Origin: JBFWPF01 sp050250135
Lineage (GTDB): Bacteria > Chlamydiota > Chlamydiia > Chlamydiales > JAFEGQ01
Direction of reading: 5' to 3'
Assembly: GCA_050250135.1 (NCBI GenBank)
Contig: JBFWPF010000002.1
Span: forward strand, 26,709-90,708
Length of the DNA stretch: 64,000 bases
This document shows, piece after piece, positions 52,120-60,982 of this stretch. The position numbers and the translations under genes are program-made. The first letter of the stretch is position 1; every line of letters begins with the position of its first letter. The notes beneath the pieces were generated by a model that saw only the letters and a program-made list of their open reading frames with translations, was not told where the DNA came from and made no database searches.

Positions 52120-52395
52120 TTATTTCCCCAGTTCAAGTAGTCGGATACCTAAGGTCTCTCCCATCATCATGAGCTCCCCCTTAGCTACCCGTTTTCCATT
52201 TAGAGTGAGGTATATCGGGTCGTTGGGATGGGTGGCAAGCTCCAAAAGATTACCGGGAGAGAGGGCGAGGAGCTTGTCGGCCGTTAGTTCGATTTTGCCA
52301 AGCTCAACCTTCAGGGTAACAGGGAGGGTAGCAGGGGAGGCAAGGGGCTCCTCTTCCATCTCCTCCTGCTCTTCGTATTCGGGTTCTTCTTCCAT
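52120..52395 (-). CDS. sctQ2: T3S C-ring protein SctQ, C-terminal piece (SpoA2/FliN-like)
   Basis: 91 aa. After an acidic lead (about residues 2-16) it is a single SpoA/FliN domain: LKVELGKIELTADKLLAL, LELATHPNDPIYLTLNGKRVAKGEL and GIRLLELGK. In C. trachomatis CdsQ (CT672) this domain is the C-terminal part of one 373-aa chain; here a stop and a new ATG 10 bp later separate it, the layout seen in HrcQA/HrcQB of plant pathogens. It forms the sorting-platform ring with the preceding piece and the ATPase complex. Confidence 0.85.
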   Translation of the reverse strand: MEEEPEYEEQEEMEEEPLASPATLPVTLKVELGKIELTADKLLALSPGNLLELATHPNDPIYLTLNGKRVAKGELMMMGETLGIRLLELGK

Positions 52396-52405
52396 AGCTT
52401 TCCTT

Positions 52406-53200
52406 CTAGGCGGGGCCGGTAAGGGTTACGCCCTCCGGCCCTACTTCTCCCCCAAATAGGGGATTCCCTTCAAGGCTTAGTTGTACAGTGCCGGTGCAGG
52501 TTTCGGGATCGAAGGTACAGGTGTCTAGGGCAACAAAGTCCCCTGCGGCCAGGTGGCGCCACTCCTCGCCCGAGAGCTCCGTTTGCCCCACTTCAACGCT
52601 CAGGCGAAGGGTTAGGGTAGCGGCGAACTCAGGGGTGAGGGGGACCTTCATCTCATCATAACGGGCCCGAATCGAGTGGATGAGGGAGGGGCTAAGGAGG
52701 AGGCGAGCATGGCACTCCCCAAGGGTAAGCTCCTTAATAAAGAGCGGGCCGTTAGGGAGGGGCGCCTTCGCCACAAGGGTCGGGGTGAGGGGGTAGTCGA
52801 GCGATTCGATAGCGGAGAGGACCTGAGAGGTGAGGAACTCAAGGAACCCCTCCCGCAGGTCGGAGTCGTACAGGGCAGCCGAATAGGGGTCGCCGCCGAG
52901 AAGGCGCTGCATCAGCCGCTGCAGGTCGCGGGTAGGGAGAACAAAGTGGGCCTCCCCCTCAAATGGGGGGGCCGAAAAGGTGAGCTGAGTGAGGGGGTCG
53001 CCAAGGTCGGCCAGGGCCTCCTGCCGATCGCCCCAACGGGAGCCCGTTTCCTCTAGGTTAAGTGAAATATTTAGTTGGGAGTTGAGGGCTTCGGCAAGGG
53101 CCTCGTAGGGAAAAGGGGGGAGGGAGCCGAGTTGGGGAATAGCGTCGAGGGTGGCCAGCTCCCCTTCAACCTGTTTAAGATGGGCGCTCCAAGATTCCAT
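52406..53200 (-). CDS. sctQ1: T3S C-ring protein SctQ, N-terminal piece (with SpoA1)
   Basis: 264 aa. The first 170 residues are the SctQ-specific domain (EGEAHFVLPTRDLQRLMQRLL, FLEFLTSQVLSAIESL). Residues about 190-255 look like the first SpoA domain (LTLRLSVEVGQTELSGEEW, GDFVALDTCTFDP, GTVQLSLEGNPLFGGEV). It ends TGPA-stop, and the second SpoA domain follows as a separate gene. Total length of both pieces (355) is close to the one-chain protein. 6 bp after sctP. Confidence 0.85.
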   Translation of the reverse strand: MESWSAHLKQVEGELATLDAIPQLGSLPPFPYEALAEALNSQLNISLNLEETGSRWGDRQEALADLGDPLTQLTFSAPPFEGEAHFVLPTRDLQRLMQRLLGGDPYSAALYDSDLREGFLEFLTSQVLSAIESLDYPLTPTLVAKAPLPNGPLFIKELTLGECHARLLLSPSLIHSIRARYDEMKVPLTPEFAATLTLRLSVEVGQTELSGEEWRHLAAGDFVALDTCTFDPETCTGTVQLSLEGNPLFGGEVGPEGVTLTGPA

Positions 53201-53206
53201 GGTCGG

Positions 53207-53956
53207 TTACCGCTCCTCTTCCTCGGGCTCTTCTCCACCCCCCTCGCCCTCCCGCTCCCGCTCCCCCCCGTAGAAGGGCTGCCCTCCTGGAGGGGCCGAT
53301 GGGGGGGCCATCTGAGGGGGTGGGGGGGCGGCGACGGCGGGCCCTTCGGCCCGGATGGTTTGGATCTGGTGGATCACAAAGCCCTGCTCGGCGAGCCGCT
53401 CTCTGAGCTGCTGCTGGTGGGCGGCGTTGTCCATCGCCGCCTGGGCCGATTGGGTGATCCCTTGAATCTGGATGTTGAGCTCTTTTCCACCGGAGAGGTT
53501 GATGTTGACCTCAACCCCGTTTTGGAGCTGAACGGAGATCTTTGTCTCGGCGCCCGACTGGCTGAGCTGGACCTGCTGAACCTGTGAGCCATAGATCTTG
53601 TTGTTCTGGAAGATGGCGAGGATCTTCTCAACGGCGCTCGCTTGCCCCGACGCTTGGACATCGGCGGGGAGTTTGATCGCACCCCCCCCTTTTTGGCCCC
53701 CCTGGTCGGCAACGGCAGCCAGGGCCGCCTCCTCTTTGGCGAGTTGCTGAGCCGCCTCCCGCTCTTTCTCCCTCTGCGCTTGGGCCCTTTTCAGATCAAA
53801 GGGCTTCGGAGGGGGAGCCTTCTTCTCCTGCGGCTGCTCTTTTTTTGGTCCAACCCCTTCCATCGCCTTCTTGAAGTCCTTCTTGGGTGGCTTCTTATCC
53901 GATTTATCGGGCCCCTTTGGGGGGGTTCCTTCACTTCTGCTGGGATCTATTTGCAC
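53207..53956 (-). CDS. sctP: T3S needle-length regulator-like protein SctP (CdsP)
   Basis: 249 aa. Lys/Pro-rich, low-complexity N-terminal half (about residues 1-80, with KKPPKKDFKKAMEG), a middle beta-rich part (VQQVQLSQSGAETKISVQL, GVEVNINLSGGKELNIQIQG) like the C-terminal substrate-switch domain of YscP/FliK, and a Pro/Glu tail. Assigned mainly by position (CT671) and composition. It overlaps sctO by one base. Expected role: ruler/substrate switch and interaction with the ATPase. Confidence 0.8.
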   Translation of the reverse strand: MQIDPSRSEGTPPKGPDKSDKKPPKKDFKKAMEGVGPKKEQPQEKKAPPPKPFDLKRAQAQREKEREAAQQLAKEEAALAAVADQGGQKGGGAIKLPADVQASGQASAVEKILAIFQNNKIYGSQVQQVQLSQSGAETKISVQLQNGVEVNINLSGGKELNIQIQGITQSAQAAMDNAAHQQQLRERLAEQGFVIHQIQTIRAEGPAVAAPPPPQMAPPSAPPGGQPFYGGEREREGEGGGEEPEEEER

Positions 53957-54465
53957 TAGTGGCCCTTGTGGTGTTTACCCCTAAACATGGCCGATCCTAA
54001 CTCATCCTCCGCTTTTTCTTCTTCGATGCGCAGCTCCTTTTTCGCCTCTTTTAGCCACTCCACTTTATGGGCTTCGAGTTTCTCAACCTCTAGCCTGGCT
54101 AGGCGGAGGGCCTCCTTGGCTGTCTCTAGAGCTTTCTCAGCCTCTTTTACCTTCTGCTTTTGCTCGGAGACCTTCTCCTCGGCGGCGGCGACCCGCTCGT
54201 CGACCACCTTGAGGTAGCCCTTCATCTGCTGCACCTTGTCGGAGGTGGTCCCCTCGTCGAGCTCTTTGCGCAGCTGGGCAAGCTTGTCTTTCTTATGCTG
54301 GACGACCTCGTCCCGCTTCTTCTCGAGCGCGCGGAGGGCTTCCTCCTCTTTCTTCAAGGCCTCCTCGCGCCGCTTAACCTCCTTTTCGGCCTCGTCAACC
54401 CGCCGTTTCTTGACGCCCAGGACCTGTTCTAAGGGGTATTCCAGCTTAGCCACTAGCGGAAGCAA
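53956..54465 (-). CDS. sctO: T3S central stalk protein SctO (CdsO)
   Basis: 169 aa, almost entirely coiled coil (EVKRREEALKKEEEALRAL, KVSEQKQKVKEAEKALETAK) as in FliJ/YscO, the stalk that turns within the ATPase ring and handles chaperones. Starts 13 bp inside sctN and ends one base inside sctP. Equivalent to CT670. The start LPLVAKLEYPLEQVL resembles other SctO proteins. Confidence 0.88.
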   Translation of the reverse strand: MLPLVAKLEYPLEQVLGVKKRRVDEAEKEVKRREEALKKEEEALRALEKKRDEVVQHKKDKLAQLRKELDEGTTSDKVQQMKGYLKVVDERVAAAEEKVSEQKQKVKEAEKALETAKEALRLARLEVEKLEAHKVEWLKEAKKELRIEEEKAEDELGSAMFRGKHHKGH

Positions 54466-55766
54466 TTGCGCAAGTCGCGGAGGGTCTCCTCAAATTCGGA
54501 CCGCTCCTCGATGCTTTGTTTTAGGAACCGGTTCACCCGGTCGATATGCTCGATGGCAAAGTCTACCTTCCGGTCGGTTCCCCTTTTGTATTCACCAATC
54601 CGGATGAGGAGCTCGTTTTTCCGGTAGGTGGAGAGGACCTCTCGGACCTTCCCTGCAAGCTCGAGGTGGTCCTTATCGACCAGGCTATTGAAGAGTCGGG
54701 AGACCGAGGCGAGGACATCGACGGCGGGGAAGTGGTACTGGTAGGCGAGCTGCGAGGAGAGGATGATGTGGCCGTCGAGGATCGAGCGGGTCTCATCGGC
54801 TACCGGCTCGTTCATGTCGTCGCCGGCAACGAGGACGGTGTAGAAGGCGGTAATCGAACCCTTGTCGGAGTTGCCCGACCGCTCTAAAAGCTTGGGCAGG
54901 GTGGCAAAGACCGAGGGGGTGTAGCCGGCCCGAGCAGGGGGCTCACCCGCAGCAAGGCCCACCTCGCGAAGGGCTCGCGCAAAACGGGTCACCGAGTCCA
55001 TCATCAGGATGACCGACTTCCCCTGGTCGCGGAAGTACTCGGCGATTGCCGTCCCCACATAGGCGGCGTTTAGGCGGAGCTGGGAGGACTGGTCGGAGGT
55101 GGAGACGACGACGACCGAGCGGGCCATCCCCTCTTCGCCCAAATCGTGAATCAGGAATTCCCGCAGCTCCCGCCCCCGCTCGCCGATCAGGGCGATCACG
55201 TTGACGTCGGCCTGCGCATTGCGGGCGATCATCCCCATCAGGGTCGATTTTCCGACCCCTGCTGCCGAGAAGATCCCCATCCGCTGCCCCCTGCCAACGG
55301 TCAGCATCCCATCGATCACCCGAATCCCGGTTGAGAGGGGCTCGCTGATCATCTCCCGGTGTAGGGCCGAAGGGGGATCCTGGATAACGGGGTAGGTCTC
55401 AGTGAGTTCGAGAGGCCCTTTGCTCTCCTCGTCGAGGGGGCGCCCCAGCCCGTCTAGGATCCGTCCCAGCAGGCCGTCGCCTACTTTGATATCGAGAGGG
55501 AGGCGGGTCGGGATCACCTCTGACGAGGGACCAATGCCGCTCATGTCGCCAAGAGGGGAGAGGAGGACCTCGTTTTGGGTGAAGCCGACAACGGTGGTAC
55601 GGAGGGGCTCCCCCTCCCGCTTCACCAGGCAGACCTCGCCGATCTTGACCTGAGGGACGATCGCCTTGATCAGCATCCCGACCACCTCGGTGATCCGGCC
55701 GCTAACCGTGGTGAGCTGCACCTCGGCGAGCCCCCCGATCAGCTTCTCGATCTCCTCGTCGCCCAT
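54453..55766 (-). CDS. sctN: T3S ATPase SctN (CdsN)
   Basis: 437 aa, standard. Walker A GIFSAAGVGKSTLMG (about residues 163-177), ALIGERGRELREFL, Walker B VILMMDSVTRFA, and the PAAR/GYTPSVFATLPKLLERSG region characteristic of T3S/flagellar ATPases over F1. It unfolds substrates and strips chaperones at the cytosolic face. Follows the CT668-like gene by 3 bp. Equivalent to CT669. Confidence 0.97.
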   Translation of the reverse strand: MGDEEIEKLIGGLAEVQLTTVSGRITEVVGMLIKAIVPQVKIGEVCLVKREGEPLRTTVVGFTQNEVLLSPLGDMSGIGPSSEVIPTRLPLDIKVGDGLLGRILDGLGRPLDEESKGPLELTETYPVIQDPPSALHREMISEPLSTGIRVIDGMLTVGRGQRMGIFSAAGVGKSTLMGMIARNAQADVNVIALIGERGRELREFLIHDLGEEGMARSVVVVSTSDQSSQLRLNAAYVGTAIAEYFRDQGKSVILMMDSVTRFARALREVGLAAGEPPARAGYTPSVFATLPKLLERSGNSDKGSITAFYTVLVAGDDMNEPVADETRSILDGHIILSSQLAYQYHFPAVDVLASVSRLFNSLVDKDHLELAGKVREVLSTYRKNELLIRIGEYKRGTDRKVDFAIEHIDRVNRFLKQSIEERSEFEETLRDLRNCFR

Positions 55767-55769
55767 CAG

Positions 55770-56420
55770 TTAGATCTGCATTTGGAATATTTGCTTAATA
55801 AAATCGACACTCTTGCCGACGACCGCCGACATAAAGTTGATCGTCCGGTCGGCCGCCATCAGCCGGGCTTGGACTTGCATCATTTTGGCGGCCGAGATCT
55901 CTCCGGGATTGGCTACCGAAAGGGCTCCCGAGGCGGAGCTGAGCTCCCCTTGAGCGCCGGTGAGGACCCCCACCCACTTTTTGAGCTGACCCAGCCCCGC
56001 ATCGGGCCCCTTTGGCGGCTCGGTCCCCGTGTAGTTGGCAATCGCCTCCATGTGCCCCTGAAGTTGCCCCGTCTTAGCTTCGACAAGGGCCCGCTGCCCT
56101 GGGCTAAGCTCGTTGTAGCGGGCATCGGTCATCTCCCCTTGAAGGAGCCCCGTCTTCTTGCTCAGGGTCTCCATCATCGTTTGAAGGGCGCCCGGGGTCG
56201 CTTCACTGGCCCCTAAGGGGCCCCCTCCCCGCACAAGATCGAGGGGAGAGCCCATCGCCCCCGGCTCAAGGCCCACCTTCCCCCCCTCTTCCATTAGAGG
56301 CTTAAAGGCCTTGGTCGGCTCCCCTCCAATAGGGACCCCCGCCGGTCCTCCTGGGGTTGGGGTAATCTTTGGCCCCTCTCCCTCTGACGGAATGATCGGT
56401 CCAGGTGTCCCTTGCCCCAT
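55770..56420 (-). CDS. CT668-like T3S-cluster protein
   Basis: 216 aa. A Gly/Pro-rich N-terminal third (residues 1-75) and an alpha-helical C-terminal part (LGQLKKWVGVLTGAQGELSSAS, MMQVQARLMAADRTINFMSAV, FIKQIFQMQI). The helical end is like the tails of T3S needle or translocator-associated proteins. In Chlamydia the gene in this place (CT668) is conserved but poorly understood. One-base overlap with sctG. Confidence 0.75.
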   Translation of the reverse strand: MGQGTPGPIIPSEGEGPKITPTPGGPAGVPIGGEPTKAFKPLMEEGGKVGLEPGAMGSPLDLVRGGGPLGASEATPGALQTMMETLSKKTGLLQGEMTDARYNELSPGQRALVEAKTGQLQGHMEAIANYTGTEPPKGPDAGLGQLKKWVGVLTGAQGELSSASGALSVANPGEISAAKMMQVQARLMAADRTINFMSAVVGKSVDFIKQIFQMQI

Positions 56421-56863
56421 TACTTCTTCCCTTTAGGTTTTTTAGGGACTGCAGGGCTTTCGCTCTTGCGCATCCCCTTTTCGAGGACCTCCAGCCAGAG
56501 CTTGCCCAGCTCCTGGACCGAGGGGTCATCCGACTTTTCCATCGCCTCCTTCAGCATCCGTTCCCCCTCCTCCACTTTTTGGTTAGAGAGGAGGTAGCTG
56601 ATCCCCAGCAGCGCCCTTGCTCTATAGTTATCGGGCTCCTGCTTGAGAACCCCCTCGAGAATCTCAACGCTTTTGCGGGTCTCCAGCTTATGGAGCGCAA
56701 CCGCGGCAAGGCCAATCTTCGGCGCGGTGCTCTCCTTGCGGAGTACTTGAGCGGCGTTGAAAAGCTTGACCGCCCCATCCTCGTCGAGCCGCTTGACCGC
56801 CACAAAGCCCGCTTCGAGGAGGAGGACGAAATCTTCGGTAAACTCCTTGAGTGCTGTCATCAT
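56420..56863 (-). CDS. sctG: T3S needle co-chaperone SctG-like (CdsG), TPR
   Basis: 147 aa. Helical with TPR-like repeats (AVKLFNAAQVLRKEST, SVEILEGVLKQEPDNYRARALLGISYLL), then a basic tail (KKPKGKK). In Chlamydia CdsG (CT667) and CdsE (CT665) together hold the needle subunit in the cytosol before export. Immediately follows sctF (10-bp gap). Confidence 0.85.
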   Translation of the reverse strand: MMTALKEFTEDFVLLLEAGFVAVKRLDEDGAVKLFNAAQVLRKESTAPKIGLAAVALHKLETRKSVEILEGVLKQEPDNYRARALLGISYLLSNQKVEEGERMLKEAMEKSDDPSVQELGKLWLEVLEKGMRKSESPAVPKKPKGKK

Positions 56864-56872
56864 CTCCCCCTA

Positions 56873-57100
56873 TTACCTTTGGATGTTACTGATCATGGTC
56901 TGGAAGGACCGGTTAAACAGGCTGATCGTGGTCGAACCCAGATCGGCGATCTGCGAGAACTTGTTCATGAGCAGCTGCATGCTGAGCATCGTCGCCACGT
57001 TGATCGAGCTTTTCTGCCCCTGCAGGCACTTCATCTTTGCCTTAACGGCATCGGCCTCTGTCTGGATCGCCTTAAGGAGGGCGCCAAGGTTAATCGACAT
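56873..57100 (-). CDS. sctF: T3S needle subunit SctF (CdsF)
   Basis: 75 aa, the length of needle proteins. Two helices with a central turn (VKAKMKCLQGQKSSINVATML) and the conserved end helix (FNRSFQTMISNIQR). One Cys in the turn; cysteines in the chlamydial needle subunit have been linked to redox changes in the envelope. Flanked by its two chaperones. Confidence 0.88.
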   Translation of the reverse strand: MSINLGALLKAIQTEADAVKAKMKCLQGQKSSINVATMLSMQLLMNKFSQIADLGSTTISLFNRSFQTMISNIQR

Positions 57101-57330
57101 TAGGCGGCCTCCCGTTGGATGAGCTTCTGAAGGGCCGCATAGCCGTGGAGCAGGATCCCATATTGATCAAACTCCTCCTGCTGCCCACCCGAGCGGAGGA
57201 GATTCTTCAACTTCTGAATCCGCTCCTCGATCTTTTTTCGCATCTTCGCCCTTTTTTCGCTGTCACTTAGCTCCTTTTCGAGAGCAAAGGCCTCTTCTCC
57301 CATCTCTTTTCTTTTTTCTAATCCAAACAT
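57100..57330 (-). CDS. T3S needle co-chaperone SctE-like (CdsE)
   Basis: 76 aa, helical and charged (EKELSDSEKRAKMRKKIEERI), ending LIQREAA. By position it is the CT665 homologue. One-base overlap with sctF. Its own start has GAGGGGTCG upstream. Confidence 0.8.
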   Translation of the reverse strand: MFGLEKRKEMGEEAFALEKELSDSEKRAKMRKKIEERIQKLKNLLRSGGQQEEFDQYGILLHGYAALQKLIQREAA

Positions 57331-57347
57331 CGACCCCTCCTGATCCT

Positions 57348-59054
57348 CTATAGATTATGCTTAATCTGGTACCTGATTCCATTTTTTTCAAGGAGGGTCT
57401 GAGCCTGCTCGATCGAGATGATCTGGAGCCCGTCGACCTCTTCTCCCACCTCATAGATCTGATCGCCGATCTGGATCGCCGTGATCACCCCATCGGTTTT
57501 CACAAAACCCCGGACTGGGTAGCGCTTCGAGATGTCGACAAGGGCCGACTGCTCACCCGTTGCGATCACGAAGTTGCGCACCGTCCGAATTCCCCGAATC
57601 TTTTTCAGCCGCTGGATCACCCCATCAAACTTCTGAGTGTCCTGCCTGCCGATGTACCCGTTCAGCACCAGCTCCCCATCGGCGAGAACGAAATTGACAT
57701 TCGAGAAGCCCCCCTGCACGAGCGCCTGGGCGATCTGCTCTTTGAGCACCTCTTCGACCACCACCTGGTAGTCGAGCTTATCGAGGTAGGGGAAGTTAGC
57801 CGCTAGCCAATTCTGCAGCTCCATCTGCCTCTTTAGCGTCGGGAGATAGCCGGTGATCACATAGCGGCCCGGCTCACTCGAGTAGATCGTCAGCCCTTTC
57901 CACCCCATCGATTCCAGTAGGGCATTCTGCTCCTCCCAAACCTGCTGATCGACCGTCACAAAGTCCTTAAGGGTGGTGATAAAGGGGAGGGCCCTAAGGT
58001 TGCTCATCAATTGCTGTTTCTCGGTCGCCGCTAGGACATTCCCTTCGATAAAGAGAACGCCGGTGGCCGGATTGAAGCTGTAGTGGATTGCGGGGAGTTT
58101 CCCGATCGCCCGCTCGATCTCCTGTTGGTAGTCGCGGGGGACCCGCTCCACCTTTCGCGTTTTGAAGAGGGCCAGGCTCCCTGCTGTTGCTGTCACCACA
58201 AGGGCAAGTGCGATCAGCAGGAGGATAAAGGCTCCGCCCGAGAGAATTGGCCTCCTCTTGGCGACCACCTCTTCGCCCACAACTTCCCTTTCTACCGGAG
58301 GGGCCTCTTCAGTAGGAGGGGGGGGAAGGGCTGAGATTAGGGTCTCCTGGACCCCCTCCCGGTCGATCACCACAAAACTCGTTGTCCCCAGCGAGACCAC
58401 CTGGTTCCCCTTCAGCATCTGGCTCCCTTCGACCACTCCGCCGCCGACCACCACCCCGTTTCGGCTGTGGAGATCCTCGATCATCAACTCCTCATCGGCC
58501 CCTACCACAATCCGGGCATGCTGCCGGGAGACGCTCAGGTCGTGAAAGACGATATCGCAGGTTGCCGCATCGGTTCCGAGCAGATAGGCCCGGTCGGGCT
58601 GCAGGTTGAGCTCAGCCCCTGTATTTGGCCCGCCGATCACCTTGAGGAGCCACCGCCCCGTCTGAGTCAAATCGACCTTGGCCCCTTCGACCGGCCCCTC
58701 TACCTTTCCAAACAGCGTGTCGTAGGGCTCCGCCTCCTCCTCGCTCTCTCTCGCCTCTTCAGCGGAATAGCGAAACCACGAATCGCCGATCTTGAGAAGC
58801 GCGCCCTCTGCCAGAACTTTCGGCTCAGCCAGCTCTTCGTCGTTGTAAAGGAGGGGATTAGTGGCACTTAGGTTTTCGATCACAGGCCCCTCAGGGGTCA
58901 TCACTACCCGCGCATGGCGGCGGGAGACGAGGGGATCGGCGATTACCAGTGCGACCTGGTCGGGATCGCGACCGATCAACCACTCCTCTCCTTTGTCAAA
59001 GGAGAGGACTAGCCCCCGGGCCACTCCCTCTTCTGCTATGAGTCGTCCTCTCAT
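57348..59054 (-). CDS. sctD: T3S inner ring protein SctD (CdsD) with two FHA domains
   Basis: 568 aa from the ATG at 59054, chosen because it makes an ATGA overlap with scc4 and directly begins the fold; the open frame runs further upstream. FHA domain 1 (residues about 20-90, WLIGRDPDQ, PLVSRRHARVV, NLSATNPLLYND), FHA domain 2 (about 135-215, YLLGTDAATCDIVFHD, LSVSRQHARIV, DLHSRNGVVVGG), a membrane helix (about 275-300, LSGGAFILLLIALALVVTA), then BON-like periplasmic domains up to the end. Two FHA domains are the chlamydial arrangement (CT664), and they could bind phospho-Thr made by the kinase Pkn5 (inference). Confidence 0.93.
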   Translation of the reverse strand: MRGRLIAEEGVARGLVLSFDKGEEWLIGRDPDQVALVIADPLVSRRHARVVMTPEGPVIENLSATNPLLYNDEELAEPKVLAEGALLKIGDSWFRYSAEEARESEEEAEPYDTLFGKVEGPVEGAKVDLTQTGRWLLKVIGGPNTGAELNLQPDRAYLLGTDAATCDIVFHDLSVSRQHARIVVGADEELMIEDLHSRNGVVVGGGVVEGSQMLKGNQVVSLGTTSFVVIDREGVQETLISALPPPPTEEAPPVEREVVGEEVVAKRRPILSGGAFILLLIALALVVTATAGSLALFKTRKVERVPRDYQQEIERAIGKLPAIHYSFNPATGVLFIEGNVLAATEKQQLMSNLRALPFITTLKDFVTVDQQVWEEQNALLESMGWKGLTIYSSEPGRYVITGYLPTLKRQMELQNWLAANFPYLDKLDYQVVVEEVLKEQIAQALVQGGFSNVNFVLADGELVLNGYIGRQDTQKFDGVIQRLKKIRGIRTVRNFVIATGEQSALVDISKRYPVRGFVKTDGVITAIQIGDQIYEVGEEVDGLQIISIEQAQTLLEKNGIRYQIKHNL

Positions 59055-59530
59055 CCCTCTTGTGCCTCTTCGACCCTCTTCTTCCACTCCTCGGCGTAGT
59101 TGCAAAACCGCTCGAGTATCCCTTTTAGCTCCCCATAGGGGAGATCCTCGACCACCTCTTCGATCAGGAGGATCTGCTCTCCCTTCTCGTCGAGGGCAAG
59201 GAGGCTCCCTCCCGTCCCTTGTCCCAGCAGATTCCCTAGCAGCATCAGCTCCAGAAAGGGCTCTGCGGCGCTGCCCCCCGTGCATTTTCCGACTCTAGCC
59301 CGGAAGGCGAACCCCTTTTCAATGGGGATTAGGGCAATCTTCAGGTCTGGCTCAAGGTCGAGTTGGTAGCCTCCCTCCTCGAGTCGGGGGAGATCAGAGG
59401 CCATCCTCAGATCGAACTTGAGCTGCTTGGCAAAGGTGTCGAGTTGCAAGTCTAACGGCCGCTGTCTGTTTCGTCTACTATTTTTCGACGCATAACACAC
59501 TGTGGCAAAAAAGGGTAATGAGAGTTCCAC
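59051..59530 (-). CDS. scc4: Scc4/CT663-like T3S chaperone
   Basis: Up to 159 aa from a GTG at 59530. The beginning is uncertain: a GTG at 59500 or a TTG at 59449 would remove a basic, unlikely N-terminus (NSRRNRQRP) and leave a standard chaperone of about 132 aa. The fold is SycE/CesT-like: LDTFAKQLKFDL helix, then beta-strands (GGYQLDLEPDLKIALIPIE, FAFRARVGK) and a helix (GELKGILERFCNYAEEWKKR). In C. trachomatis CT663 (Scc4) works with Scc1 for CopN and also binds RNA polymerase sigma-66. First gene of the long T3S operon; the ATGA overlap with sctD indicates coupling. Confidence 0.8.
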   Translation of the reverse strand: MELSLPFFATVCYASKNSRRNRQRPLDLQLDTFAKQLKFDLRMASDLPRLEEGGYQLDLEPDLKIALIPIEKGFAFRARVGKCTGGSAAEPFLELMLLGNLLGQGTGGSLLALDEKGEQILLIEEVVEDLPYGELKGILERFCNYAEEWKKRVEEAQEG

Positions 59531-59535
59531 CCTCG

Positions 59536-59545
59536 ATCTTTACAG
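59536..59545. promoter_or_regulatory. Possible reverse copy of the translocator promoter element
   Basis: ATCTTTACAG occurs here on the plus strand, matching part of the element found upstream of both translocator promoters (there on the minus strand). It lies immediately upstream of the scc4 GTG. Orientation is opposite and length short, so this may be chance. Confidence 0.25.
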
Positions 59546-59625
59546 AATAATAACGAAGCTAACGGCGATTGCCAGAAAAATAGATGATGCGACTCCGTGT
59601 CGCTCCTGTAGCGATGGAGCTCCCC

Positions 59626-59659
59626 AAAAAAAAGCCCCCCTCCATCCCTGGAGGGGGGC
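59626..59659 (-). terminator. Rho-independent terminator of the translocator operon
   Basis: On the minus strand an 11-bp perfect GC-rich stem (59634-59644 with 59649-59659), a 4-nt loop and then eight T residues (59626-59633). It comes 8 bp after the CopD stop, so it ends the copB-copD transcript and insulates the scc4-sctD operon beyond. Confidence 0.93.
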
Positions 59660-59667
59660 GGCTGCCC

Positions 59668-60948
59668 TTAGGCAGAACCTGCCGCTTGGGCCTGGTAGAG
59701 GCCTCTCATGACCTGCTCAAGAGCGTTGATCTCCCGATCAATGTTCTGGAGCGTCTGGTCCGCTGCCGACTGGTTGCTCTGGGTCAAGTTCTGACCAAAC
59801 TGCTTCTGGGTCTCACTCATTACCTGCAGAGCCTGTTGCTCGGCACTCTCCGACTGGAACTTAAAGCCGGTGAACCCGCCTACAACTTGACCAAGGCTTC
59901 CAGCGAGGTTCGCGAAGTTTCTCCACATCGTTGCAGAGGACTCCTCTTTGGCCTGGGCCCGCTTGATCTTATCGTCCAGATCGTCGATTTCGGACTTGAT
60001 CTTCTCGTCCTTAATCGTCAGCTTGTCGAGCCTGATGTCCACGTCTTTAAGCTGCTCGTCGATCTCCTGGGTGCCCTTACCCGTTGCGATTGCTCCCTGC
60101 TTCTCCTTCACCAATTTGCTCTTCTCTTCTAAGAGGGCCGTCTTTTGCACCGAAATCGGGTCCTCAGGAGCAGCTGGAGGAGCCTTCGCTAGAACCTTAT
60201 TCCTTGCTGCCGTTTCTGGCGAAGGGAGACCCTTAGGAGGAGGAGGCTTCACAGCGGGCTTACTAGGCACTGCCGGTACTTCCGTCTTGCTGTCCTTGAT
60301 CAGGTTCTCGCTCGGCTGAACAGCGGGTTGATCCTGCCTTACGGCGACAATGCTGGACTTGTCCGATGGCGTCGGTTGCGTCACCATTTGTACTTCATTC
60401 AGGCGGTCACCCACCTTAGCTTGCTTCAGCTTCTGGAGCCCCTCGATCTCGCTCGAAGAACTATAGGAGCTGTACATTTGGCCGCCGACCACGCCGACGC
60501 TAGCCGCAGCGCCCGCAGTCGATCCAACCCCTTCCCACAGCTTACCCCAAGCGGCGGCTAGGGTTGCCTTCTTAGCAGAATCGGCCTGATCCTTGGCGTT
60601 CTTGGCCCACGAGGCAAACTCACTCTTCATCACCTCGTTAAGGGTCGAGACATACTCGTTACCCGCACGAAGGTCGGCCTGAGCTGCCATCATCAGGTAG
60701 TAGATAGCCGACATCCCGATAGGGTAGTAGTTCCCGTCGGTATCGGGCTGTTCCTTGGCAGGAGGGACATTAGCTAGGGGATTCCCAGCAGCACCGGCCC
60801 CTTTCGTTTCGAGGGCAGCAAGCCCCTTTTTGGCATCAGCTGTGGTGTCCTTGCTCTCTTCCCGCTGGATCTGTTGCACCTCAAGCGTCAGAAGGGTCTC
60901 CATAAGGGCGCTCTGCGGCTTTTGAACTTCTGGAATTGGGTTAGTCAT
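59668..60948 (-). CDS. copD: T3S translocator CopD-like
   Basis: 426 aa. Long amphipathic helices (DIRLDKLTIKDEKIKSEIDDL, EQQALQVMSETQKQFGQNL), a moderately hydrophobic stretch (FANLAGSLGQVVGGFTGF, near residue 345) and another around residues 135-155 (AAAWGKLWEGVGSTAGAAASV). Same size as CT579 (443 aa) and in the same position after the larger translocator. The minor pore-forming translocator at the host membrane. Ends with a strong terminator. Confidence 0.83.
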   Translation of the reverse strand: MTNPIPEVQKPQSALMETLLTLEVQQIQREESKDTTADAKKGLAALETKGAGAAGNPLANVPPAKEQPDTDGNYYPIGMSAIYYLMMAAQADLRAGNEYVSTLNEVMKSEFASWAKNAKDQADSAKKATLAAAWGKLWEGVGSTAGAAASVGVVGGQMYSSYSSSSEIEGLQKLKQAKVGDRLNEVQMVTQPTPSDKSSIVAVRQDQPAVQPSENLIKDSKTEVPAVPSKPAVKPPPPKGLPSPETAARNKVLAKAPPAAPEDPISVQKTALLEEKSKLVKEKQGAIATGKGTQEIDEQLKDVDIRLDKLTIKDEKIKSEIDDLDDKIKRAQAKEESSATMWRNFANLAGSLGQVVGGFTGFKFQSESAEQQALQVMSETQKQFGQNLTQSNQSAADQTLQNIDREINALEQVMRGLYQAQAAGSA

Positions 60949-60982
60949 CTATTTTCTCCTATTATTTTCTTTCTATTTCTTA

